Shown: positions 27,704-33,736 of the stretch, in pieces | How the letters are laid out: the number at the start of each line of letters is the position of its first letter | Position numbering within the stretch: position 1 is the stretch's first letter | Source: a virus | DNA: 33,736 nucleotides | IMG/VR virus record: IMGVR_UViG_3300021373_000844 | Location: 1 to 33,736 of that record | Direction: 5' to 3' (one strand) | Program-made: the position numbers and the translations under genes | The notes under the pieces: generated by a model | The model's input: only the letters and a program-made list of their open reading frames with translations | What the model was told of the DNA's origin: nothing | Database searches by the model: none

Positions 27704-28351
27704 TCAGATAGTCCTAAAAATCATTTCCTCTGGGTGCTTTGCCGCGTCAATGGCAATTGCATCAGATAAATATCTATCGGCAATAGAAAAGTATTCAGGA
27801 GTAGAAGTGCCTCCTGTTTCGCCACGCTCTCGTGCCAACAAAGCTACAGCAAGGTGAATCACAGGTTTTTCAGGTACTAATAAATTAGTGCTGTCAGATG
27901 TAAGGTCTGCCTGTCGCTTTACAACATCAAAGCGCAAACTATAAACACCATCTGGCTTTGCGCTAACAAGAACCTGCGTATCTCCATTCGAATCCAAACC
28001 GTTGTAGGTAAAGTATTGAGGAGCGCCAGAAGTTTCGCTTGATAAATAAATATTTTCGTTAAACCAATCTTTAGACTGATAAGTTAAATAGCATTTCTGA
28101 GTATTGTTTAAGGCAGACATTAACTTTACGTTGTCGCCTGTTTCGGGAAGAGAATACAAGTTATCGTCAGCAACAGTATTAATAACAATAGTTTCCCGTA
28201 AAGCAGACCAATCGGCGGCCTCTTCTACAATAGTCTTAGCGTCGTTAATAAAATCGCCAACCATCTTTGAGTATGTGCTGTCATTTACACTGACAACTTC
28301 TTCTTCACGCAAGCGGCGCAACACATTGTTCATTATGTTGAGGTAGGTCAT
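27704..28351 (-). CDS. head-tail adaptor (gp4/gp11-like)
   Basis: 215 residues. The N-terminal helices ([20 protein letters not shown], then [20 protein letters not shown]) are the typical opening of T7 gp11/P22 gp4-type adaptors. It continues '[20 protein letters not shown]', a beta segment, and ends with helices '[14 protein letters not shown]...[16 protein letters not shown]'. It attaches below the portal and binds the tail hub encoded next. The start overlaps the preceding gene by 4 bases (ATGA). Confidence 0.85.
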   Translation of the reverse strand: MTYLNIMNNVLRRLREEEVVSVNDSTYSKMVGDFINDAKTIVEEAADWSALRETIVINTVADDNLYSLPETGDNVKLMSALNNTQKCYLTYQSKDWFNENIYLSSETSGAPQYFTYNGLDSNGDTQVLVSAKPDGVYSLRFDVVKRQADLTSDSTNLLVPEKPVIHLAVALLARERGETGGTSTPEYFSIADRYLSDAIAIDAAKHPEEMIFRTI

Positions 28352-30369
28352 ACAAGCATTCCTTTCTTTCGCTTTTGAAGGCTATTAGCAATAACACCGC
28401 CAAGCGCTTGATTGTAATCTTTCATTTGTGGTGGCTGAGAAAGCAATCCCGCCGAATAATCTAAGTTTGGAGGAGCAATTATTGGTTGAAGCTCCGGTAC
28501 TTGATAACTTAAACCAGTCATAAATGGCGAACTACTTCTGCCGCCACCACCGCCGCCAGTAGCGCCGCCATCAACTGGGGGCTCTCCGGGGTCTCCGGGC
28601 TCTACGGTTACAGGGCCGGGGCATTGACCGCCTTCATGATCGCTTGGCCTAGTGTTATCTGCACACTCAGAACACAGCGGCCAATCTACTGCGCCATTAG
28701 CGCACGTTTCTCCGTCTTCGCCCGGCTCTGGTTCTGGCTCAGGACTCGGCTCAGGCTCTGGCTCAGGTTGAGGCTCTGGCTCCGGCTCTGGCTGGGGTTC
28801 TGGCTCCGGCTCTGGCTCGGGTTGGGGCTCCGGCTCGGGCTCCGGTTCGGGTTCTGGTTCAGGCTCTAGCTGAATAACGCAGTTGCCTTCCTCATCATAA
28901 GTCCCATCTACGCCTAAATCGTTTTTGCAGGGAGCGCCCGGCTCAAAAACAACTGGGTCTTCGCATTCGCCGGTGACTTCATTTCTAACTTGACCGGGTA
29001 TTTTGCATGGCCCTTCTATGCTTTCCTCTACACACTCACCTTCGGTGTTAGGCTCATAGCCAGATAAACATCCGCCACAACGATCCGTTCCGTCTTCTCC
29101 CGCTGGTATGTGCGCTCTGTTTTGTTGGGCACACTCTTCTGCTGTTGGGCCTATAGGCGCTTTCTTTTCTGGCTCGCACCGTTGTGTTTGCTCTGAAAAA
29201 ACAAATCCTTCAGGACACTGAGTACACTCGGGATAGTTAATAGCGCCGTTAGCACATTCGAGCGGAGCTTGAGCGCAATACTTTTCATTGGCTTCTCTAA
29301 ACGCAGGATCTTCGCAGTTACCAGCAAACAAGAATGGGTTTTCTAATTCTAATTCTTCTTGTACTTCCTCAAGAACAATACTTGATATCCACCCGCCCAA
29401 AACGCCCGTAAGAACATTTTCTAAATCATTTGTTCTAAAAATTGCACCAGTAGCAAGATCTCCCCATGCATCTCTTACTGCTTCTATTGCACTATTTACT
29501 TTATTTTCAAACCAGCCAGTAGGATCTTCCAAAAAATCCTCAATGCTTTCACCGGTTTCAATAATTTTTACTTCAAGGTCTCTCCAAGTAATATCAGCCA
29601 TACCCGGCGGTATTGGAATATTAATTCCTGGGATTGCAAGAATTGAGGCAATGTTTACACAGCCTTTCCAGCCGTCATAAGTGCCTCTTTCATCGCTTGA
29701 TTGGCCAGTCCATGTCTCACAGTCTTTAGAAATTCCAGAAGCACTTTGTAGAACGCTAACAATTAAGTCTTTTGCATCCTGAACACTAGTGGGTATAGCG
29801 CCTTGCACTGTTTCAATAATTGCTATTGCAACATTAACTTCGTCTTCTGTAGCGTCTGGGTTATCGGCAAGTATTTGCTCTAAGAGAGTAGGCTCTTGAT
29901 CGCCTCCCCCTTCTTGTTGAGCAAGCCATTCCTCATAACCGCCCGCATTTTCTATTGCTTCAATAAAAGTTATTAACTCAGCAAGAGCATCAGCAGTAAT
30001 TCCGGTTGCTTGACCAATATCATAAGGAGCATCTGGATTCATCCTAATGCTATTTGCTGTTAGGATTTCCACCATAGTTGGATCGGCCCAAATAGCCCCC
30101 AACTCTGATTGACCTATACCACCTAACATGCTTTCAAGACGATCTCTAAGAGTATCTTGTTGTTCTACTTCTTCAAAAGGAGGTTGCTCTAAACCTGAAT
30201 CTAAAACAGGATTAATTGGCGCTCTAGTGCGCCCTTGCTCAAAAGGTGTGGGAATAGTGGAAGTATTTGCACGACCGCCGCCAGGGCCGGATTGCCCTAA
30301 AGCTCGCTTTATTGCTTCGATCTGCTGTTCTATTAGCCTACTGCGATCGTCGTTGTCAAAACCTGCCAT
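28348..30369 (-). CDS. Cys-rich structural protein with Pro-Glu repeat
   Basis: 673 residues. The N-terminal third is acidic and helical ('[20 protein letters not shown]'). The middle is Cys-rich with small modules such as '[20 protein letters not shown]', '[19 protein letters not shown]' and '[17 protein letters not shown]', like EGF or growth-factor-receptor repeats. Next comes a Pro-Glu dipeptide tract of about 25 units (28721-28869) with Gln/Ser interruptions, then another Cys module and a Gly-rich hinge. The C-terminus has '[20 protein letters not shown]'-like bases and a basic tail. It is probably a long extended virion protein, with disulfides formed after lysis or in the virion. Function unknown; a host-contact fibre or tail-adhesion protein is possible. 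Confidence 0.75.
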   Translation of the reverse strand: MAGFDNDDRSRLIEQQIEAIKRALGQSGPGGGRANTSTIPTPFEQGRTRAPINPVLDSGLEQPPFEEVEQQDTLRDRLESMLGGIGQSELGAIWADPTMVEILTANSIRMNPDAPYDIGQATGITADALAELITFIEAIENAGGYEEWLAQQEGGGDQEPTLLEQILADNPDATEDEVNVAIAIIETVQGAIPTSVQDAKDLIVSVLQSASGISKDCETWTGQSSDERGTYDGWKGCVNIASILAIPGINIPIPPGMADITWRDLEVKIIETGESIEDFLEDPTGWFENKVNSAIEAVRDAWGDLATGAIFRTNDLENVLTGVLGGWISSIVLEEVQEELELENPFLFAGNCEDPAFREANEKYCAQAPLECANGAINYPECTQCPEGFVFSEQTQRCEPEKKAPIGPTAEECAQQNRAHIPAGEDGTDRCGGCLSGYEPNTEGECVEESIEGPCKIPGQVRNEVTGECEDPVVFEPGAPCKNDLGVDGTYDEEGNCVIQLEPEPEPEPEPEPEPQPEPEPEPEPQPEPEPEPQPEPEPEPSPEPEPEPGEDGETCANGAVDWPLCSECADNTRPSDHEGGQCPGPVTVEPGDPGEPPVDGGATGGGGGGRSSSPFMTGLSYQVPELQPIIAPPNLDYSAGLLSQPPQMKDYNQALGGVIANSLQKRKKGMLV
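28721..28869. repeat. (Pro-Glu)n coding tandem repeat
   Basis: A near-perfect 6-base repeat (GGCTCN/GGTTCN on the plus strand, encoding Pro-Glu on the minus) about 150 bases long, broken by GGTTGA/GGCTGGGG-type units that give Gln. Such hexamer arrays vary in copy number by slippage, so length may differ between related phages. The opposite frame reads as a false Arg/Leu protein. Confidence 0.9.
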
Positions 30370-30768
30370 TTACTTTTCCCTCGACACGCCCTTGGTTTTT
30401 TCATAAGAGCGCATAGCGCCAAGCCCCAACATGCCCATCAAAACAGGCATCATAGTCTCTAAGTCAATTAAAGGAATAACAACCTCGATCTCTAGCAACG
30501 CCAAAACAAAGTTAGTAAAGGGTATGACCATAAAGTTACCCGCCATACCCAGTACACAGCACCAGCCAACCGCGGGCCTCCATCCAGCTACGAACATAGA
30601 TTTATGCGCGGCTTCAGCCTTGTTAACCTCTAACTGCGCCTTAGCTAGCTCCTGAGCGTGGCGTTGAGCCATGGTTGCTACCTCATGGGCCAACTTAGCC
30701 TTCTGGTCTTTGTCCTCTATGAACTTGTCTAGCAACCCAGTCACAGGGCCAATTAGCATTTCTATCAT
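30370..30768 (-). CDS. holin-like protein (3TM holin type)
   Basis: 132 residues. An N-terminal hydrophobic helix (MIEMLIGPVTGLLDKFIEDK) is followed by a charged helix 'AHEVATMAQRHAQELAKAQL', then 'WRPAVGWCCVLGMAGNFMVI', then PFTNFVLALL and 'MMPVLMGMLGLGAMRSYEK'. The 'FVAGWRPAVGW' motif and final 'LGLGAMRSYEK' match the three-TM holin family first described from gene transfer agents. It would make the inner-membrane hole releasing the endolysin. The gene is far from the endolysin but in the same late unit. Its start overlaps the preceding gene by 4 bases. Confidence 0.83.
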   Translation of the reverse strand: MIEMLIGPVTGLLDKFIEDKDQKAKLAHEVATMAQRHAQELAKAQLEVNKAEAAHKSMFVAGWRPAVGWCCVLGMAGNFMVIPFTNFVLALLEIEVVIPLIDLETMMPVLMGMLGLGAMRSYEKTKGVSREK

Positions 30769-31112
30769 TCTGGCTCCTGTGCGTATAACGATTCCATCGT
30801 GCCAATGCGAATGGTTAGATCATGGACATCTTTCTGTATCGCCCTAAGATCCTCTACATCCATCTGCACACCCTCGATTAGCATATCCTGCCTAGCATCA
30901 TCAGGCAGTGCGCCCATCTCTCCACGAGGCCATAGAATACGAAACTCAGTGTTACGCTCTATTTCCATTTGCGATTTATCCAGGGAATGCTCAAGCGTAT
31001 TAAGCCGCTCCTGAATACTAAAATAAGCCATTGTCGCAATAGACGTAGCCGCAACCATAGCAATCAAGTTGCGGATAGGGATTGTTACGTCTGTTGACTC
31101 GTTAATATCCAT
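30765..31112 (-). CDS. single-TM coiled-coil protein, possible spanin
   Basis: 115 residues: a short N-terminal cytosolic segment, one TM helix (about 14-30, IRNLIAMVAATSIATMAYFS), then a periplasmic helix 'QERLNTLEHSLDKSQMEIER'. It ends 'VQMDVEDLRAIQKDVHDLTI', a second coiled coil. This N-in, C-out layout is that of an i-spanin, and it lies next to the holin gene, but no outer-membrane lipoprotein partner is visible. It could equally be another lysis regulator. The stretch 'WPRGEMGALPDDARQDMLIE' is conserved in marine phages as far as I recall. Confidence 0.7.
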   Translation of the reverse strand: MDINESTDVTIPIRNLIAMVAATSIATMAYFSIQERLNTLEHSLDKSQMEIERNTEFRILWPRGEMGALPDDARQDMLIEGVQMDVEDLRAIQKDVHDLTIRIGTMESLYAQEPE

Positions 31113-31114
31113 AG

Positions 31115-31312
31115 CTACCTAGCAAACTCTAAGATCGCAATAGCCATTGTGATTATCACAGCCAAAGACGCAAAACCTCCCGTCATCATTTTTTCTAAAC
31201 GATCAAACCGCTTATTGTGTTCGTCAAGCTGTAGCTGAATCATTTGATACCGCAAGGCACACTCAGCTTCGTGTTTATCTAAGCGTGCCAATGCTTCGTC
31301 TACAGAGTTCAT
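31115..31312 (-). CDS. XhlA-like coiled-coil membrane protein
   Basis: 65 residues: MNSVDEALARLDKHEAECAL, then RYQMIQLQLDEHNKRFDRLE, then a C-terminal TM helix (GGFASLAVIITMAIAILEF). The coiled coil followed by a C-terminal anchor matches the hemolysin XhlA layout found in phage lysis modules, where it may help holin function. It sits in the small-protein lysis cluster between the spanin-like gene and a 53-residue membrane protein. Confidence 0.7.
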   Translation of the reverse strand: MNSVDEALARLDKHEAECALRYQMIQLQLDEHNKRFDRLEKMMTGGFASLAVIITMAIAILEFAR

Positions 31313-31321
31313 GAGTACCTC

Positions 31322-31483
31322 TTACTGCTTTGCTTTACCAATGTTAATAGCCAAGATATCAATAAAGCGGTACACCTTTGCCATCCATACGTCGTCCTTA
31401 GGCGTAGGCGTAAGGGCCGCAATGATGGACGCTACAGAGATGACCGCTGTTGCAATGTTGGCTATGTCAGCAATAGTGTCCAT
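31322..31483 (-). CDS. 53-residue membrane-associated protein
   Basis: Reads MDTIADIANIATAVISVASI, then IAALTPTPKDDVWMAKVYRF, then IDILAINIGKAKQ. One TM helix (about 4-24) is followed by 'TPTPKDD', then an amphipathic helix. The 'ALTPTPKDD...KVYRFIDILAINIGKAK' pattern is common in phage lysis regions and may be a holin-like or accessory protein. ATG 31483 shares its base with the stop of the upstream gene (TAATG). Confidence 0.75.
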   Translation of the reverse strand: MDTIADIANIATAVISVASIIAALTPTPKDDVWMAKVYRFIDILAINIGKAKQ

Positions 31484-31776
31484 TACCAAGGAACACCGTC
31501 AGCAGTAGTAGGGTTCTTCTGGTCTGCAATGTCTGCCGCTAGAGCCGCCTCAGTTGCCGCCTGATCGACTTCTCCCCAGACCCAACCCAAGACTACCTCT
31601 TCAGTTAGATTGTCGTAGGGGACAAATGAGGGGTCTGTAGAGTCATAGGTAAAGCTACAGGTACCATAGGCAGAAGCAGAAAACTCTCCGTCTACCTCAG
31701 ATACGCGCCAGTGTGCAACGACTACGCCACCGTCTGATAGCTCTCTTTCTAATGTTGCGATTGTCCATGTAGCCAT
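31483..31776 (-). CDS. small conserved protein downstream of the tail fibre
   Basis: 97 residues: MATWTIATLERELSDGGVVV, then AHWRVSEVDGEFSASAYGTC, then 'SFTYDSTDPSFVPYDNLTEE', 'VVLGWVWGEVDQAATEAALA' and a C-terminal 'QKNPTTADGVPW'. This pattern recurs next to fibre genes in marine phages; I do not know its function. A role in fibre assembly or as a small virion protein is inferred from the position only. ATG 31776 lies 2 bases after the preceding stop. Confidence 0.75.
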   Translation of the reverse strand: MATWTIATLERELSDGGVVVAHWRVSEVDGEFSASAYGTCSFTYDSTDPSFVPYDNLTEEVVLGWVWGEVDQAATEAALAADIADQKNPTTADGVPW

Positions 31777-31778
31777 TG

Positions 31779-31991
31779 TTATGCTCCGAATACTGCGTTG
31801 CAGATAGCCTGTACGTTAGAAGGCTCTGATGACCAGTCGTCTCCAGAGTTGATAACGTGACGGTGATAAGACTGAGAGATGACAGCGCCATCCTCAACGA
31901 TACGAGTAGCAGTACGTACTTGAACGACAGAGCCGTCCTCTGTAGCTACTACTTCGATTTTGTCTGCTGTTACGCTTTTAGTTAATGCCAT
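31779..31991 (-). CDS. 70-residue protein downstream of the tail fibre
   Basis: Reads MALTKSVTADKIEVVATEDG, then SVVQVRTATRIVEDGAVISQ, then SYHRHVINSGDDWSSEPSNV. It is beta-rich with 'SYHRHVI' in the middle and ends 'ICNAVFGA'. ATG 31991 has an AAGGAGACAACA leader, so the longer in-frame start at 32027 is rejected. It lies 51 bases past the fibre stop. Like its neighbour it may be a small fibre chaperone or virion protein, inferred only from position. Confidence 0.7.
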   Translation of the reverse strand: MALTKSVTADKIEVVATEDGSVVQVRTATRIVEDGAVISQSYHRHVINSGDDWSSEPSNVQAICNAVFGA

Positions 31992-32042
31992 TGTTGTCTC
32001 CTTAGTTAGTCCAGCCCCAGAGTCCACTGAGGCTATTTAGGG

Positions 32043-33736
32043 TTACTCGATTCGATAGACACCTGATATGTTAATTGTTGCCGCCGCGTCCATTGCAAGA
32101 TCAGAACTACCTGTGCCAGATGCGGTGTTAATTGTTCGCATACGAAGCACTGTGCTATTAAATACAGTGGAGCAAGTAAACATGCTATCTGCTGGCTTTG
32201 TTAGCAAAGAAATATCACCTATTGGTAGGCCTGCTTGCGAGTAGGCAGTAAACGGCAACCCACTAATACGCAAGTCTCCTGTTCCTGTGTGGCCCGTATA
32301 AGTTACATAAAGCTGTATAAACACTATATTGCCAACCTTTGTATACTTACCGTACTGAGTAGAATACGTGGCTGTACCCGCAGTAGTAGTACCAATGACC
32401 GCAGGAGTCCACGTCCCTTCTTCATAGTCATCCAGCTTGTTCGCCGCCGCTACCCCGCCGAGGTATGCTCCGCCTGAGAGGTAGAGGTCTTTGAAGCGAC
32501 CTGTATCAGTACCTAAATCAACACCACCATCGTTAACAGCACCAGTCGAGTCAACTCCATAAACAGTATCAGCGCCAAAGGCAATGCCAACATGACTTGA
32601 GTTTCCTGCTAAAAACATATTGTCAGCAAGAGTTACACCAATATTACCGACGTTAGCGCCGTTTTTGTTAAATGTAACAATAGAGCCGTCACTAGTTTTG
32701 CGGTTGATCTGCAATGCAGACGCACCATCTCTAGTGATACGGACTAAGCCATCAGCCTGAACTTCAGTGCCAGCAGTGCCGAATCCTGTAGCAGTCTTAC
32801 CTACCAGCACGTTACCGCTAGAGTCGATGCGCATGCGTTCTGAGCCGTTGACTCTATAGTACATCGCGTTGCCCGCTTGATCGTAGAAGACACCCCCTGG
32901 ATTATTAGAAGCGCCATCTGCAAACAAGAGGCCAACTGTTGAATTACCAGCATCGCTTCGCACTTGGATGTACTTAGAGCCTGTCGCTCCGCCGACACAC
33001 AGATCAAAAGCAGGATCAGTAAGGCCGATACCTACGTCACCCGCAGAGTTGATACGCATGCGCTCAGAACCGTTAGTGTACATGCGCATAGCATTTAAAC
33101 TATTTTGATAGTAGATGCCTTCGCCTGTAGTTAGTGCGTTATTTCCAACCCAGCCTGCCGCTGTATCGCCCGCAATAACAATTCCATTGTGGCTTGAGTC
33201 GCTGTCTTTAAATCGTGCTAAAACACCTCCAGTAGCGTTTTGCAAATCTAAAATATAACTAGGAGAAGTCGTACCGATACCTACATTGCCCGCTTCAGTG
33301 ATTCTGAACCTTTCTTGTAACGCTCCTGTAGAACTGTCAGAGTTACGGACTACAAAGTCTGCACCGAAGTTAGCACCTGTTCGGTTGCTTTCAATAACTG
33401 TAGAACAAACATCAGTATGGTTACGTAATTGAATACTTGACGAGGTTCCGCTTGCGTTTGTTCCGTTTTCAAAAATAGCGCCAATAACTTCACCGGAAGA
33501 ACTAGCGTTAGTGTGCAGTAGCCCCTCAGGAGAACTCGTACCGATACCTACGTTGCCGCTGGCGTCGATGCGCATGGCTTCAGTAGCATCAGCACCTTCT
33601 GTAGCGCCGGGAATTGTGCTGAATGTAAGTTCGCCATATGCGCCGCCACCTGTAGAAGCAACCGCTTTAACTGAAGACGCAACACTAGGGTTAATCCCAG
33701 AAGTATCAGAGCTATAGAACTCTAAAGCACCTATTA
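32043..33736 (-). CDS. tail fibre protein, C-terminal part (cut by window edge)
   Basis: 563 residues in frame up to the edge. It carries repeats of the type 'RMRIDASGNVGIGTSSP' (for example near 33575, 33290, 33045 and 32830), typical of marine phage fibres. It ends with 'YLGGVAAANKLDDYEEGTWT' and a beta-rich C-terminal domain finishing 'ATINISGVYRIE', which probably contacts the receptor. The reading frame is open to 33736. The first visible residues (IGALEFYSSDTSG) continue the style of the ORF that leaves at base 1. The internal ATG near 33575 is not the true start. Confidence 0.85.
   Translation of the reverse strand, partial: IGALEFYSSDTSGINPSVASSVKAVASTGGGAYGELTFSTIPGATEGADATEAMRIDASGNVGIGTSSPEGLLHTNASSSGEVIGAIFENGTNASGTSSSIQLRNHTDVCSTVIESNRTGANFGADFVVRNSDSSTGALQERFRITEAGNVGIGTTSPSYILDLQNATGGVLARFKDSDSSHNGIVIAGDTAAGWVGNNALTTGEGIYYQNSLNAMRMYTNGSERMRINSAGDVGIGLTDPAFDLCVGGATGSKYIQVRSDAGNSTVGLLFADGASNNPGGVFYDQAGNAMYYRVNGSERMRIDSSGNVLVGKTATGFGTAGTEVQADGLVRITRDGASALQINRKTSDGSIVTFNKNGANVGNIGVTLADNMFLAGNSSHVGIAFGADTVYGVDSTGAVNDGGVDLGTDTGRFKDLYLSGGAYLGGVAAANKLDDYEEGTWTPAVIGTTTAGTATYSTQYGKYTKVGNIVFIQLYVTYTGHTGTGDLRISGLPFTAYSQAGLPIGDISLLTKPADSMFTCSTVFNSTVLRMRTINTASGTGSSDLAMDAAATINISGVYRIE

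Noticed and set aside
28624-28869. Arg/Leu-rich plus-strand ORF (RLWLRLWL-type repeats)
   Set aside because: It is the complementary frame of the Pro-Glu repeat in the structural gene.
32801-33560. Repeats in the fibre considered as a diversity-generating template/variable pair
   Set aside because: No reverse transcriptase gene is present in the window, and the repeats encode regular GNVGIGTSSP-type structural units rather than an adenine-variable cassette.

Overview
The window looks like one nearly complete genome of a tailed phage with a short tail (podovirus type), probably marine and circularly permuted. Evidence: a full head and tail gene set with a gp4-like adaptor and a gp10-like tail-hub protein, large internal virion proteins, and no tape measure, tail tube or sheath gene. 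Many small genes (tiny Lys/Gly-rich proteins, an FmdB-like zinc ribbon, a glutaredoxin, a Cys-rich Pro-Glu protein, a fibre built from GNVGIGTSSP-like repeats) resemble those I know from uncultured marine phage genomes. That resemblance is from memory of the families, not a search. The host is unknown. I see no integrase, repressor, tRNA, DNA polymerase or RNA polymerase.

Layout. (1) 1-10870, minus strand: read 5' to 3' this runs PD-(D/E)XK-like protein, small terminase candidate, endolysin, beta-rich protein, glutaredoxin, large terminase, portal, collagen-like protein with a tandem paralogue, a run of tiny basic proteins, zinc ribbon, scaffold, major capsid protein, and the first part of the tail fibre, which leaves the window at base 1. 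(2) 10871-11575: a 705-bp non-coding switch region. (3) 11576-16084, plus strand: early block of small, mostly unknown genes around an ArdC-like antirestriction protein, with GC-rich hairpins between genes. (4) 16104-20817: replication and recombination. Plus-strand genes encode an HTH-metallophosphoesterase, a RecA-like ATPase, a NinB-like protein, a small HTH protein and a NinG-like protein. A minus-strand island at 17258-18400 carries an ERF annealing protein, an SSB-like protein and two small genes. (5) 20814-33736, minus strand: in transcription order tail fibre (C-terminal part), small lysis and membrane genes including a holin, Cys-rich PE-repeat protein, gp4-like adaptor, gp10-like tail protein and three internal virion proteins.

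If the ends are joined, the minus-strand late genes form one unbroken unit from 10870 down through 1/33736 to 20814, and the plus-strand early genes run from 11576 to 20817. The units diverge at the switch region and converge tail to tail at 20814-20817. The replication set suggests a phage that uses host polymerases and supplies its own ssDNA binding, annealing, RecA-like ATPase and nuclease functions. A repeated sequence block (AGTTTTCCC-type repeats plus CTGTAGGGGGCGGG) occurs in the switch region and again between the ATPase and ninB-like genes; it is the most interesting non-coding signal here.
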